A stretch of DNA of 64,000 bases from Sphingomonas sp. CBMAI 2297 (GCF_029870595.1 NZ_JAPDIR010000005.1:186001-250000); one strand, 5' to 3'. Shown: positions 16,676 through 26,395, counted from the stretch's first letter. The notes: generated by a model from the letters alone, not told the origin. Numbers and translations: made by a program.

Positions 16676-17359
16676 TCAGGCATCGGCCCAGCGACGCAGG
16701 AGGTTGTGATAGACGCCGGTCAGCTCGATCACCGAGCGATCGTCGTTGCCGAGCGTCGCCGCCAGCCGCTGCACGGCCTGGTCCATCTCGAACAGGATGC
16801 GCCGGGCACCATCGTCGCGCACCATCGACTGGAGCCAGAAGAAGCTCGCCACCCGTGTGCCGCGCGTCACCGGCTCCACCCGGTGCAGGCTCGACGAGGG
16901 ATAGAGGATCGCATGCCCCGCCGGCAGCTTGGCCGCCTGCTCGCCGAACTGCCCCTCGATCAGCAGCTCGCCGCCGTCATATGCACCGGGATCCTCGAGA
17001 AAGACGGTCATCGACAGATCGGAGCGGATGCGGAAATCGGTGCCGCGCTGGATGCGCACCGCATTGTCGACATGCGTGCCGAAGCGCTGCCCGCCGCCAT
17101 AACGGTTGAACAACGGGGGAAAGACCTTGAGCGGTAGCGCCGCCGCCACGAACAGCGGCGAACGGCCCAGCGCATCGAGGAGGATCGCGCCGGCGCGACG
17201 ATGCGCCTCGCCGCCTTCGGGCAGCTGCTCGTTCTGCTTGGCGAGCGCCGACTGCGCGCCCGAAGTCACATTGCCGTCCACCCAATCGGCCGCGTCGATC
17301 ACGCGGCGGATCTCGGCCACCTCTTCCGGCGAAAGCAGTTCGGGAATGGCGATCAGCAC
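16676..17359 (-). CDS. piuC: PKHD-type Fe(II)/2-oxoglutarate hydroxylase, PiuC-like
   Basis: A 227-residue protein of the PiuC/YbiX family. Iron ligands His96, Asp98 ([10 protein letters not shown]) and His159 (SSSLHRVEP) are present, with Arg169 for 2-oxoglutarate. [16 protein letters not shown] is typical of the family, as is the C-terminal NLLRRWADA. These enzymes sit beside catecholate siderophore receptors and are thought to modify siderophores or other ligands. The GTG at 17359 is chosen because GGAGG lies 7 nt upstream and the protein then starts like its relatives; it overlaps the end of the Sel1-repeat gene. Third gene after the Fiu-like receptor. Confidence 0.92.
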   Translation of the reverse strand: MLIAIPELLSPEEVAEIRRVIDAADWVDGNVTSGAQSALAKQNEQLPEGGEAHRRAGAILLDALGRSPLFVAAALPLKVFPPLFNRYGGGQRFGTHVDNAVRIQRGTDFRIRSDLSMTVFLEDPGAYDGGELLIEGQFGEQAAKLPAGHAILYPSSSLHRVEPVTRGTRVASFFWLQSMVRDDGARRILFEMDQAVQRLAATLGNDDRSVIELTGVYHNLLRRWADA

Positions 17360-18051
17360 AGCAATTCCTCCAGTTCGGGCCAGCGCGAGGCTTTCAGCCA
17401 GTCCCGCGCCTTTTGCGCGAAGGCCGGCGTGGCGCCCTCGCGGGTCCGCACGAGCCAGGTCCGCGCCTCGGCCACCCGGCCCGCATCCAGCAGCATCCGG
17501 GCATGATTGAACGCGCCGCGGAAATCGCCGCCCTCGGCCGCCTGCCGATAGAGATCCGCCGCCCTGGCCATGTCGCGCGCCACTACCCAGCCATCCTCGT
17601 GGAAGCTGCCGACATAGTTGATCGCCTTGGCATTGCCCATCGCCGCGGCCTTTTCGAACCAGGCGAGCGCCGCGGCCTTGTCCTCCGCCACGCCGGCGCC
17701 GAGCGCCAGTGCCGTCGCGTAATTGTACATGCCCCAGTCGAGCCCGCGCGCCGCGGCGACGCGGAAGCATTCGGCGGCCCGTGCCTTGTCGACCGGCGTG
17801 CCCCAGCCGAGATCATAGCAGCGCCCGACCATGTTGAGCGCCATCAGATGGCCCTGTGCCGCCGCCTTGTTGAACCAGGCGAAGCCCGCGCGCGGATCGC
17901 CGGCGTCGAGCAGCATCTGGCCGAGCACGGCCTGCGCCTCGGCCACGCCCTGCTCGGCGCCCGCCCGAACGAGCGCCGCCCGCACCTCCGGCGAACCGGA
18001 GAGGCGGGCGGCGATTTCGTCCGCGGAGAGGCTGTCCAGGTCTTCGCTCAG
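17353..18051 (-). CDS. Sel1/tetratricopeptide-repeat protein in the siderophore operon
   Basis: About 232 residues built of Sel1-type repeats, seen in [30 protein letters not shown] and repeats of [18 protein letters not shown] form. Such repeats form helical scaffolds for protein binding. No signal peptide is apparent. The start is uncertain: no ATG, GTG or TTG lies near the expected N-terminus. CTG at 18051 follows GGGGGTGAAG and would overlap the receptor's stop codon; a downstream GTG (within EVRAALV) would shorten it. Its place between fiu and piuC, overlapping both, means it is translated with them. Confidence 0.78.
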   Translation of the reverse strand: MSEDLDSLSADEIAARLSGSPEVRAALVRAGAEQGVAEAQAVLGQMLLDAGDPRAGFAWFNKAAAQGHLMALNMVGRCYDLGWGTPVDKARAAECFRVAAARGLDWGMYNYATALALGAGVAEDKAAALAWFEKAAAMGNAKAINYVGSFHEDGWVVARDMARAADLYRQAAEGGDFRGAFNHARMLLDAGRVAEARTWLVRTREGATPAFAQKARDWLKASRWPELEELLC

Positions 18052-20552
18052 AACTTCACCCCCAGCGTGGCGAAGGCCGAGCGGCCCGGCGCGATCGACG
18101 CATAATGCGCCGTATAGGCCTGGGGGAAATAGACCTTGTCGGTCAGGTTCTGCACGTTGACGCTCACATCGAAATGCTCGTTGATCGTGTAGCCGATGCG
18201 CGCGTCGAAACGCCAATATTCGGGCACGGTCACGATGCGGACCTTGGTGGCCGGCGTGTAGGTGGTGACGCCCGCGGCATTCTGGGTGAAGCTGCGATTG
18301 TCGGAATAGCCGCCGAACACCCGGCTCATATAATAAGCGCCGCCGCCGATGCTGAGGCCCTTGATCGGCGTGGCGTTGGCCCACAGCGTGAAGCTGTCCC
18401 GCGCGGTCTGGGTCGCCTGGCGGCCGGTGTTGACCGAGGGCACGAGCATCGTCTTGGCCTGCTGGACGACGACGCCGCCCACCGTGACCGCCGCGGCGGT
18501 CAGCACGGTATAGCCGCCATCGACGATCTTCGGATCGAGATGGGTATAGCCGCCGAACACGTTCAGCCACTTGGTCAGGTTGCCGTTGAAGCTGAACTCG
18601 ACGCCGCGGATGCGGCGCTTGCCGATGAACTGCACCGTATTGTCCGGCCCGGTCGCGCGGGCATTGTCGGTGTCGGTCTGGAAGGCGGCCAGGGTCAGCG
18701 AGAGCTGGTTGTCGAACAGCCCGGCCTTGGCGCCGACTTCGTAGCTCTTGGTCTTCTCGACCTTCAGGCTGTCGAGCAGTGCCAGGTTGGCGGCGGTGTT
18801 GGTGGTCGGCAGCGCGTTCGGCTCCTGCCCTTCACCGAGCAGGCTGTTGGGCGGCGTCGCCGCGGTTGCGTAGCTCGCATAGAGGCTGGTGTTCGCCGTC
18901 GGCTTGAAGACCAGGCCCGCCTGCCAGTTGAACAGCGTGTCGGTGCGCTCGAGCGGAGTCGTCTGGGTCGCGCCCGCGGCGAGCGCCGGCGTGATCTTCG
19001 ACGTGAAGCGGTCGACCCGGGCGCCCAGGTTGAGGATCAGCGACGGGAGCAGCGTGATCGAGTCGAAGGCATAGGCCGAGAGGGTATGCGCGTCGTTCTG
19101 GGTCTCCGCGGTGGGCGCCCCCTTCACGATCGGCGTCGTCACATTGGTGGCGTCGCCGGTATAGTTCACCCAGGGATCGCTCGGGTTCGGGCTGAACAGG
19201 CTGGTGCAGTAGAAGCGGCCGATCGCGGCCGGCGTGCAGCGCGGGCTGATGCCCGAGCCGGTGGCGAGGACATAGGCGCCGCGGCGCGCCTTCTCCCAGC
19301 TGATCTCGAAGCCGGTCGCGACGCTGTGCTTGATCGCGCCGGTCTCGAAGGTGCCGAACAGGTCGGTCTGGTTGGTGAGCGATTCGGCATAGCCATAGCG
19401 CGTGTTGGCGCGCCGCCAGACCAGGCCGCCCGCCGTCGCCGGGGCCGCCGCGTTGGTGCCATAGACATTGCCCTGCTGATCGTCGGGCTGGGTGTAGATG
19501 TAGTTCTGCTCGTTATAGTTGTAGCGCGAGGTGTTGCGCAGGGTCACCGTGCCGAAGTCATGCTCGACCCGCACCGTGGCCTGGTGGGTGAAGGTGTCGC
19601 GGAAGTCGCGGCTCTTCAGGCCGTAGAAGGTGTCGCGGTCGACACGGCCGGTCACGCCGGCGATCGTCCGCACATTGCCGATGGCCGGCTCCGAATAGAT
19701 CTCGCCGGTGCCCGGCGCATTGGCCAGCGTGTAGAGATAGGGGATGCCGCTGTCGGGCAGCTCATGGCTCTCGAGATAATAATAGGAGGCGGTCAGGCGC
19801 GTCGGCGTGCCGAGACCGATGGTGACCGACGGCGCGACGCCCCAGCGGCGCTGCCAGATCGCGTCGCGGCCGGCGACGTCCTGATCGTGCCACATCGCCG
19901 CGACGCGCACGCCGACGCTGCCGCCCAGATACTGGTTCACGTCGAGCGTGGCGTGCTTGTAGTCCGCGGTGCCGACGCTGCCGGTCGCGCGGATGAAGCT
20001 GGTCTGCTGCGGCACCTTGGTGATGATGTTGATCGAGCCGCCGGCGCTGCCGCGACCGCCCAGCGTCGAATCCGAGCCGCGGATCACCTGGACCTGCTCG
20101 ATCGCGAAGGTGTCGCGGGTCTGCGCCGCGGTGTCGCGCACGCCGTCGACAAAGGTCGAGCCCTGGCTGTCGAAGCCGCGGATGAAGGGGCGATCGCCGA
20201 TCGGGTTGCCGCCTTCCGCGGCGCCGAAGGTGATGCCCGGCACGGTGCGCAGCGCATCGGCCAGCGTCGTCGAGCCGGTCTGGTCGATCACGTCCTTCGG
20301 CAGGATCACCACCGAGCGCGGGGTATTCTGGACGGAAGCGGTAGCCTTTGGCCCCTGCAGCTCGGCGCGGCCGCCGGTGACGACGATCTGCTCGCGGTCC
20401 TCGGCGCTGCGGTCCTGGCCGTCCTTGTCCGCGTCGGCGGGCACCGGCCCATTGCCGTCGGCGGCATGCGCGGCCGGAGCGGTGGCGATGAAGCCGACAC
20501 AGGCAAGCGCAAGGAACGAAGCGCCCGAACGCGCGGTGGAAACACGACTCAC
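18048..20552 (-). CDS. fiu: TonB-dependent catecholate siderophore receptor, Fiu-like
   Basis: An 834-residue outer-membrane receptor. It has a signal peptide (about 1-30, ending AHA), a TonB box region EQIVVTGG near residue 54, a plug domain with NTPRSVVILPKDVIDQTGS, GDRPFIRGFDSQGSTFVDGVRD and VIRGSDSTLGGRGSAGGSINI, a 22-strand barrel and a terminal aromatic residue (GVKF). PiuC and Sel1 genes directly downstream are the usual partners of Fiu/PiuA-type receptors, which import ferric catechols and monomeric dihydroxybenzoate complexes. A palindromic Fur-like site lies about 66-84 bp upstream. Confidence 0.93.
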   Translation of the reverse strand: MSRVSTARSGASFLALACVGFIATAPAAHAADGNGPVPADADKDGQDRSAEDREQIVVTGGRAELQGPKATASVQNTPRSVVILPKDVIDQTGSTTLADALRTVPGITFGAAEGGNPIGDRPFIRGFDSQGSTFVDGVRDTAAQTRDTFAIEQVQVIRGSDSTLGGRGSAGGSINIITKVPQQTSFIRATGSVGTADYKHATLDVNQYLGGSVGVRVAAMWHDQDVAGRDAIWQRRWGVAPSVTIGLGTPTRLTASYYYLESHELPDSGIPYLYTLANAPGTGEIYSEPAIGNVRTIAGVTGRVDRDTFYGLKSRDFRDTFTHQATVRVEHDFGTVTLRNTSRYNYNEQNYIYTQPDDQQGNVYGTNAAAPATAGGLVWRRANTRYGYAESLTNQTDLFGTFETGAIKHSVATGFEISWEKARRGAYVLATGSGISPRCTPAAIGRFYCTSLFSPNPSDPWVNYTGDATNVTTPIVKGAPTAETQNDAHTLSAYAFDSITLLPSLILNLGARVDRFTSKITPALAAGATQTTPLERTDTLFNWQAGLVFKPTANTSLYASYATAATPPNSLLGEGQEPNALPTTNTAANLALLDSLKVEKTKSYEVGAKAGLFDNQLSLTLAAFQTDTDNARATGPDNTVQFIGKRRIRGVEFSFNGNLTKWLNVFGGYTHLDPKIVDGGYTVLTAAAVTVGGVVVQQAKTMLVPSVNTGRQATQTARDSFTLWANATPIKGLSIGGGAYYMSRVFGGYSDNRSFTQNAAGVTTYTPATKVRIVTVPEYWRFDARIGYTINEHFDVSVNVQNLTDKVYFPQAYTAHYASIAPGRSAFATLGVKF

Positions 20553-20617
20553 AATTGATCCCCCTGAACAGGTTATTTCGAGGCGAGCTATTGCGAGGCG
20601 TTCTCAGAGTCAATGCT

Positions 20618-20636
20618 AATGCGAGCGGTTCGCATC
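20618..20636. promoter_or_regulatory. Candidate Fur-type operator upstream of the Fiu-like receptor
   Basis: AATGCGAGCGGTTCGCATC carries ATGCGA and TCGCAT as perfect inverted halves around 5 bases. It lies upstream of the fiu-like start and between two leftward genes, and resembles the site before the PepSY/ApbE operon. Confidence 0.5.
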
Positions 20637-20680
20637 TTTGTCGCAAATTTGTTGCGGAACGGCGTCATGATGGGGGGCCG

Positions 20681-20929
20681 TCAGCCGCGCGGATGGCCGA
20701 GCAGCCAGGTGCGGATCGCGCTGGCGAGGTTCGGCGGATCCTCGCCGCCGATCCGGGCATGGTCGATCGCCGCGATCAGCGCGTTGAGCGGCAGGGCGCG
20801 CTCGGCCGCCACCTGTTCGAGCGCTTCCCAGAAGAGCGGCTCGAGGCTGATCGAGGTCTGGTGCCCGGCAATGGTGACGGAGCGCTTGACCGGCCCGTGA
20901 AAGCCGCCCGGGGGCGGATCGACGTTCAT
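20681..20929 (-). CDS. Ribbon-helix-helix domain protein
   Basis: An 82-residue protein: a basic strand [17 protein letters not shown] followed by helices [27 protein letters not shown], the pattern of ribbon-helix-helix proteins. The C-terminus ([15 protein letters not shown]) is typical of the small alphaproteobacterial group. Its ATG overlaps the cobT stop by four bases, so it is co-translated with cobT. Arc-like DNA binding is possible but no target is indicated. Confidence 0.75.
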   Translation of the reverse strand: MNVDPPPGGFHGPVKRSVTIAGHQTSISLEPLFWEALEQVAAERALPLNALIAAIDHARIGGEDPPNLASAIRTWLLGHPRG

Positions 20930-22752
20930 TCCGTATCGAAGAGCGCCGCCAGCTGCTCGACCATGGTGCCGGCAAGCTGCTCGGCGTCCATGATCGTCAC
21001 TGCGCGGCCGTAATAGCGAGTCACGTCATGGCCGATGCCGATCGCGACCAGCTCGACCGGCGAGCGCGCCTCGATCCAGCCGATGACCTGGCGCAGGTGG
21101 CGCTCCAGATAGGAGCCCGAATTCACCGAGAGCGTCGAATCGTCGACCGGCGCGCCGTCCGAGATCACCATCAGGATCTTGCGGTCCTCGGGCCGGCCGA
21201 TCAGCCGCTGGTGCGCCCAGAGCAGCGCCTCGCCGTCGATATTCTCCTTGAGCAGCCCCTCGCGCATCATCAGCCCGAGCGACTTCTTCGCGCGGCGCCA
21301 GGGCTCGTCGGCCTGTTTGTAGATGATGTGGCGCACGTCGTTGAGGCGGCCGGGCTGGGCCGGGCGGCCATCGGCCAGCCATTTCTCGCGGCTCTGCCCC
21401 CCTTTCCAGGCGCGGGTGGTGAAGCCGAGGATCTCGGTCTTCACGCCGACGCGCTCCAGCGTGCGCGCCAGGATATCGGCGCTGATCGCCGCGATCGAGA
21501 TCGGCCGCCCGCGCATCGAGCCCGAATTGTCGATCAGCAGCGTCACCACCGTGTCCTTGAACTCGGTGTCCTTCTCCGCCTTGTAGGAGAGCGACTGCAT
21601 GGGATTGATCACCACGCGCGCCAGCCGCGCCGCGTCGAGCAGGCCTTCTTCCTGGTCGAAGTCCCAGCTGCGGTTCTGCTGCGCCATCAGCCGGCGCTGG
21701 AGCCGGTTGGCGAGCTTGGTCACCGCCCCCTGGAGATGGACCAGCTGCTGATCGAGATAGGAGCGGAGGCGATCCAGCTCCTCGGTGTCGCACAGCTCGG
21801 TCGCGGCGATCACCTCGTCGAACTGAGTGGCGTAGGCGCGATATTCGAACTGGGGCGGCAGGTCGCTCCACGGGCGGTTGGGCCGCACGGGCAGCATGCC
21901 CTCGTCCCCTTCGTCGCCGGGCTCGCCATCGCCATCCTCCATCGCGTCGGACTGCTGCTGCTCGCCTTCCTCGCCCGTATCGGACTCGCGCTGCTCGCCG
22001 CGCGCCTCGGCCTGGCCCTCGCCCTGGCTCGTCTCGCTCTCGCCTTCCTCCTCGCCGGGCTGCTCCTCTTCCTCGGTGCCCTCGTCCTCGCCGCCGCCCT
22101 CGTCCGCCTCGTCGGGCAACAGGTCGCCTTCGGTGAGCTCCAGGTCGTGGAGCAGCTTCGACGTGAGCGAGGCAAAGGCACGCTGGTCGTCGATCGCCAG
22201 CGCCAGCGCATCGAGATCGGCGCCGGCGCGCGCCTCGATCCAGTCGCGGATCAGCGCCATGCCGAGCGCCGCCGCGCCCGGCGATTCGCGCCCGGTCAGC
22301 CGCTCGCGCACCATCAGCCCCAACGCGGTGGAGAGCGGCACTTCCTCGCGGTTGCGCGCCCGGGTGATCGGATCGGCCCGCAATTTCAGCTCGAGCGCAT
22401 GTTCGAGATTGGCGGCGATGCCGGCATAGCCGCGCGAGCCCAGCGCCTCGACCCGCGCCGTCTCGACCGCGTCGAACACCGCGCGGGCAACCGGCTCGCG
22501 CGGCGCGCCCTTCATATGCAGCGCATTGTCATGGTGGCGCATGCGCAGCGCGAAGCTGTCGGCAAAGCCGCGCGCCTCGGCCACTTCCGCGGCCGGCAGC
22601 ATGCGCGACGGCGTCGGCACCTTGAGCTGGCGCCCGTCCTGGCGCGGCGCCTCGCCGGTGAAGCTCAGCTCCACCTCGCGCTCGCCCGACAGCGCGCGCG
22701 CGGCGCCGCCCAGCACATTGCGGAACCTGTCGAGCGGAGAGTCGGCGGCCAT
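20926..22752 (-). CDS. cobT: Cobaltochelatase CobT-like subunit
   Basis: The 608-residue protein has an N-terminal helical region, a very acidic linker rich in Glu/Asp/Gly (about 215-295), and a C-terminal von Willebrand A domain with the MIDAS motif DNSGSMRG (Asp408). The block at [25 protein letters not shown] and the [13 protein letters not shown] motif are strongly conserved in CobT. With CobS it forms the AAA+/VWA engine that drives CobN in aerobic cobalamin synthesis. No cobN or other cob genes are in the window, so this pair may serve another role. cobS lies 1.8 kb upstream rather than adjacent. Confidence 0.93.
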   Translation of the reverse strand: MAADSPLDRFRNVLGGAARALSGEREVELSFTGEAPRQDGRQLKVPTPSRMLPAAEVAEARGFADSFALRMRHHDNALHMKGAPREPVARAVFDAVETARVEALGSRGYAGIAANLEHALELKLRADPITRARNREEVPLSTALGLMVRERLTGRESPGAAALGMALIRDWIEARAGADLDALALAIDDQRAFASLTSKLLHDLELTEGDLLPDEADEGGGEDEGTEEEEQPGEEEGESETSQGEGQAEARGEQRESDTGEEGEQQQSDAMEDGDGEPGDEGDEGMLPVRPNRPWSDLPPQFEYRAYATQFDEVIAATELCDTEELDRLRSYLDQQLVHLQGAVTKLANRLQRRLMAQQNRSWDFDQEEGLLDAARLARVVINPMQSLSYKAEKDTEFKDTVVTLLIDNSGSMRGRPISIAAISADILARTLERVGVKTEILGFTTRAWKGGQSREKWLADGRPAQPGRLNDVRHIIYKQADEPWRRAKKSLGLMMREGLLKENIDGEALLWAHQRLIGRPEDRKILMVISDGAPVDDSTLSVNSGSYLERHLRQVIGWIEARSPVELVAIGIGHDVTRYYGRAVTIMDAEQLAGTMVEQLAALFDTE

Positions 22753-22794
22753 GCTTCCGCTTTGGGAAGCTTGGCCGCGCGATGCAAGCCTCGG

Positions 22795-23688
22795 CTAGAT
22801 ATAGATGTAGATGTATCGCACCTGGATCGAGATCGGACGGAACAGGGTCGGGCGGAAGTTGCGCTCGATCGTGAAGCGCGCATTCCCCTCGGCGTCGACC
22901 CCGTCGACCCGCACGATCGCGCCCATCACGTTGTTGAAGAACACCGGATAGGGGATCTTCCTGGGATTGGTCTGCAGATACGGCACCTGGCGCTGCAATG
23001 GCCCGCCGGTACCGTTATACAGCACATAGTCGAAGCTCCGCTTCTTGCCGTCCTCATAGACTTCGAGCTCGAGCTGCACCTTGTTGCTCTCGGGCGTGTA
23101 CTTCCGATAGCGCAGCCGCAGATACTGGCCGGCGTCGCGCGGCACCAGATATTCGGTCTTGTACGCCACCGCATCGATCGGGATCGCCTTTTGCAGCGCC
23201 TGGTCCTTGGCGCCGGCGAGGAAGACCTGGTCGAGCTTGCCGTCCTTGTCGCCATCGATGAAGCAGAAGCGGACGATCGGCATGAACTTGGAGCCCAGCC
23301 CCCCGAGCAGCGCCGCGCCCAGCCCCGAACGGCCGCGCTGGTCGCGTCCGCAGAAATAGAGCCCCTTGCCGCCTACCTTGGCCTGAGTCGCTTCGGGCGC
23401 GACCACGGCGGTCAGTTCCTCGCCGGCGGCGATCTCGTCGGTGAACTTGTCGATCGAGACCTTCACCGGCGCGAGCAGCGTGAGCTTCTGCGACTGCTTG
23501 ACGGTGGCGCGCATCAGTTCCTCGCCCGGCTTCAGCGTGAACGCCTTGCCGATCTCCACCGCCGAATCGGGCCACATCGTGTCGGGCAGCGGAAACACCG
23601 CCATGTTGCCCCCGCCGGCCGGTGCCGCGGCCACGAGCATCGGCACGCTCGCCAGCATGGCGAGCCCCTGCGATTTCCGGATCATCAT
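22795..23688 (-). CDS. Exported protein of unknown function
   Basis: A 297-residue protein with a signal peptide (MMIRKSQGLAMLASVPMLV through APAGGG). The mature part is beta-rich, with FCGRDQRGRSGLG, a segment FCFIDGDKDGKLDQVFLAG resembling an EF-hand-like Asp-rich loop (DGDKDGKLD), and a C-terminus ending in alternating Ile/Tyr (RYIYIYI). No family is recognised. It lies between cobT and cobS in the same direction, 42 bp before cobT. The start is one of two adjacent ATGs at 23688 or 23685 preceded by GGGGGA. Confidence 0.6.
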   Translation of the reverse strand: MMIRKSQGLAMLASVPMLVAAAPAGGGNMAVFPLPDTMWPDSAVEIGKAFTLKPGEELMRATVKQSQKLTLLAPVKVSIDKFTDEIAAGEELTAVVAPEATQAKVGGKGLYFCGRDQRGRSGLGAALLGGLGSKFMPIVRFCFIDGDKDGKLDQVFLAGAKDQALQKAIPIDAVAYKTEYLVPRDAGQYLRLRYRKYTPESNKVQLELEVYEDGKKRSFDYVLYNGTGGPLQRQVPYLQTNPRKIPYPVFFNNVMGAIVRVDGVDAEGNARFTIERNFRPTLFRPISIQVRYIYIYI

Positions 23689-23822
23689 TCCCCCATTTCC
23701 GCGCGGCCCGCCGCGCTTCCCCGGGCCGAGCTTGCCCGGACCCGAGGGCCAAGGCAATCGCGGATCGATCCCGATTGCCTTGGCCGCGCCCGCGCTTCAT
23801 GGTTCCCGGCAAGGGGGATCGA

Positions 23823-24206
23823 ATGAAGCTTCTCGAACGGATCGGCCTCGGGCGGATGAGCCATGGGGAATATAGCGCCAACCTCAACGGCCTCGGCATC
23901 TTCTTCGGCGCGGTGCTCGGCTTCGTGATGGCGAGCACCGAAACGCTGGGCACCCGGGACTATACGATTGTCCTTGTCGGCACGGCATCGATGGTGATCA
24001 CCATCCTCTATGTCTCGTCGAGCAAGCAGCGGCTCGCCTATGCGCTGCTCGCCGCGGCGGGAGTCGCGCTCATGCCCCTCTCGCTCAGGATCCTGCTCAC
24101 GCCGGGCGCGCAGCTGCCGGTCCAGCTCCAGCCCACGCTGGCGGTCTGGCTGGCCATGACCGTGGCGATCGAGTTCGCGCCGCGCGAGACGGAACGGAAG
24201 GGCTAG
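23823..24206 (+). CDS. Small polytopic membrane protein
   Basis: A 127-residue protein with a cytoplasmic N-terminus (MKLLERIGLGRMSHGEYSA) and about four membrane helices (residues 22-38, 47-65, 70-90 and 104-119), ending in a charged tail. AAGGGGGATCGA precedes the ATG at 23823, supporting this start. It is divergent from the exported-protein gene at 22795. No family was recognised; the conserved-looking sphingomonad N-terminus gives no function. Confidence 0.6.
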   Translation: MKLLERIGLGRMSHGEYSANLNGLGIFFGAVLGFVMASTETLGTRDYTIVLVGTASMVITILYVSSSKQRLAYALLAAAGVALMPLSLRILLTPGAQLPVQLQPTLAVWLAMTVAIEFAPRETERKG

Positions 24207-24552
24207 GGTCGGGCTTCGATCAGCAAGCCGCGTCACCCCCGCCCGCGCGGGGATGACGAAGTAAGGGCCGGCGCTCGTGGCGGGCCCATATTCCCTACAT
24301 CGCGCGCGCCGCGGCCATCCCAAAGGTCACGAAGTACGCGCCCCGCGCGGGGTTCTCACCGGGCGCATCTTCCCTGTTCTTTCGAGAATGCCGCGCATCC
24401 CGCAACATCCCTGCGCGAGTGCGATCCTATCTTTCCGCCAGCTTCAAGAAGCGGTCGGACCAAGGCGCCGGCTGCGTGAGCCCAGCAGGCGCAATCCTAC
24501 ATTGCAAGGGGCGGCCGGCAGCCGGGACGGCGCCCCGGTGCCGCCGCCCCGC
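24207..24552. repeat. Intergenic repeat region (copy B of the 29-bp motif)
   Basis: A gap between convergent genes without a credible frame. At 24233-24257 there is a GTCACCCCCGCCCGCGCGGG-type palindrome. The stretch 24388-24450 resembles 7550-7610. At 24484-24512 is the conserved motif AGCAGGCGCAATCC, then TACATTGCAAGGGGC. The last bases may form the cobS transcription end. Confidence 0.7.
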
Positions 24553-25557
24553 TCAGGCCTTGCCCACCACGCTCTCGGGCAGGTCCTTGCCGAACACGCG
24601 CTGATAATATTCGGCCACCTGCGCGCGCTCCGCCTCGTCGCACTTGTTGAGGAACGACAGGCGGAAGGCGAAGCCGACATCCTTGAAGATCTCGGCATTC
24701 TGCGCCCAGGTGATCACGGTGCGCGGGGACATCACGGTGGAAATGTCGCCGGCGACGAAGCCCTTGCGGGTCAGGTCGGCCACGCGGACCATGTTCTCGA
24801 CCAGCTCCTTGCCGCCCGGCTTGTCGAAATCACCGGACTTGGCCAGCACGATCTGCGCCTCGACCGCGGCGGGCAGATAGTTGAGCGTCACCACGATGTT
24901 CCAGCGGTCCATCTGGCCCTGGTTGATCTGCTGGGTGCCGTGATAGAGGCCGCTGGTGTCGCCCAGGCCCACGGTGTTCGCGGTGGCGAACAGGCGGAAA
25001 TAGGGATTGGGGCGGATCACGCGGTTCTGGTCGAGCAGGGTCAGCTTGCCCTCGGTCTCCAGCACGCGCTGGATCACGAACATCACGTCCGGCCGGCCTG
25101 CATCATATTCGTCGAACACGAGCGCGGTCGGGGTCTGCAGCGCCCAGGGGAGCAGGCCCTCGCGGAACTCGGTGATCTGCTGGCCGTCCTTGAGCACGAT
25201 CGCGTCGCGGCCGATCAGGTCGATCCGGCTGATGTGCGCGTCCAGGTTGATGCGGATGCAGGGCCAGTTGAGCCGCGCCGCCACCTGCTCGATATGCGTG
25301 GACTTGCCGGTGCCGTGATAGCCCTGGACCATCACGCGGCGATTGTGCGCGAAGCCCGCCAGGATCGCGAGCGTCGTATCCGGATCGAAGACATAGGCGG
25401 GATCGAGATCGGGCACGCGCTCGTCGGCCTCGCTGAACGCCGGCACTTCCAGGTCGCTGTCGATCCCGAACAGGTCGCGCGCCTTCACCATCTTGTCGGG
25501 CGCGTCGAGGATCGTGGTGCTCCGGCTGTCGGGCTGGGTGTTGGGGATATCGGCCAT
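24553..25557 (-). CDS. cobS: Cobaltochelatase CobS-like AAA+ subunit
   Basis: A 334-residue AAA+ ATPase with Walker [10 protein letters not shown] (residues 79-87), Walker B ALVFDEYD (Asp149-Glu150) and the sensor region [11 protein letters not shown]. The N-terminus [19 protein letters not shown] and the motif [18 protein letters not shown] are diagnostic of CobS. It forms a ring with CobT that powers a chelatase or related remodelling machine. The ATG at 25557 is preferred; an in-frame start 69 nt upstream would add unconserved residues. Separated from cobT by two unrelated genes and a repeat region. Confidence 0.94.
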   Translation of the reverse strand: MADIPNTQPDSRSTTILDAPDKMVKARDLFGIDSDLEVPAFSEADERVPDLDPAYVFDPDTTLAILAGFAHNRRVMVQGYHGTGKSTHIEQVAARLNWPCIRINLDAHISRIDLIGRDAIVLKDGQQITEFREGLLPWALQTPTALVFDEYDAGRPDVMFVIQRVLETEGKLTLLDQNRVIRPNPYFRLFATANTVGLGDTSGLYHGTQQINQGQMDRWNIVVTLNYLPAAVEAQIVLAKSGDFDKPGGKELVENMVRVADLTRKGFVAGDISTVMSPRTVITWAQNAEIFKDVGFAFRLSFLNKCDEAERAQVAEYYQRVFGKDLPESVVGKA

Positions 25558-25741
25558 GTCTTCGGATCCTTCCGTCGCCTGAGCGACTAGAAGCTCCCGT
25601 GCCGCACTGCAACGGGCTTCGCGCAAAACGCGCGAGCGTCGCCTTCCGCCGCAAGCCCTTTCCTCGAATCGGCTTTCATGGGATCATGACGCCACAGTAA
25701 CGGGCGCGCGCATCTACCGATCCTTTTCTCTGGGGAAGACA

Positions 25742-26395
25742 ATGAACGGGAAGCTGTTGTTCCTGGCGCTGCTCGCGCCGCTCGCCGGTTGCGATTGGGG
25801 TCAGCAGCCTCCCCCGCCCCCGCGGCGCCCGCCGCCGCCGGTGGTCCGCCCCGTCGATCGCGGGCCGAACTGGCTCGATCCCGTTCCCTATTGCGAAGGC
25901 GCGCTGCGGCGCGGCGAATGGCTGGTCTGCGACAACAAGAACCTCAACTGGCTGCACCGCACGCTCGCCGGCCAATGGGCGGAGGAGCGCCAGGGCGCCG
26001 ACCGCCAGCGGCTCTGGGTCCAGCGCCAGCAGCTCCAGGCGTTGCTCAGCGAGCGCGACGCCTGCCAGACGGCGGAATGCGTCGCCACTGCCTATCGCCG
26101 CTATCTCAAGGCGCCGCCGCGCGAGACGCGGCCGCCGGAATGGCGCCCCGCCCCGTCGCCGCGGCCGATCCATTACCGCCCGCGCGAGAAGCGCTGGAAC
26201 TGGCGTGACAACGGCCCGAGCTGCGCTTCGAAGATCGGCTGGCAGAAGGCGGCGCTGCTCGCGCGCCAATGCACGGTCGTCAACCCGGACGGCCAGTGCG
26301 GGCCGCAGCGGGGCTGCGAGACGCTCAAGACGATGATCCTCGACGGCTGCTGGGACATGGGCGATCGCCGCCCGGGCTTCTGCAACCGGACCTAG
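25742..26395 (+). CDS. Proline-rich lipoprotein with LprI-like Cys-rich segment
   Basis: A 217-residue lipoprotein: signal peptide with lipobox LAGC (Cys17), then a proline/arginine-rich linker (PPPPPRRPPPPVVRP). Residues of about 48-125 hold paired cysteines and the WL-V-C-D-x-x-N-L-x-W-L-x-R-T pattern seen in LprI/DUF1311 lysozyme-inhibitor-like domains (CEGALRRGEWLVCDNKNLNW, CQTAECVATAYRRYL). The C-terminal third has five more cysteines, probably in disulfides. Envelope location is secure; the lysozyme-inhibitor relationship is a weak inference. Confidence 0.6.
   Translation: MNGKLLFLALLAPLAGCDWGQQPPPPPRRPPPPVVRPVDRGPNWLDPVPYCEGALRRGEWLVCDNKNLNWLHRTLAGQWAEERQGADRQRLWVQRQQLQALLSERDACQTAECVATAYRRYLKAPPRETRPPEWRPAPSPRPIHYRPREKRWNWRDNGPSCASKIGWQKAALLARQCTVVNPDGQCGPQRGCETLKTMILDGCWDMGDRRPGFCNRT

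Noticed and set aside
18105..20558. 817-codon frame opposite the Fiu-like receptor
   Set aside because: Low-complexity antisense translation; the receptor on the other strand has full family motifs.
21028..23826. 932-codon frame across cobT and the exported gene
   Set aside because: Spans two real genes in the antisense direction and shows no domain.
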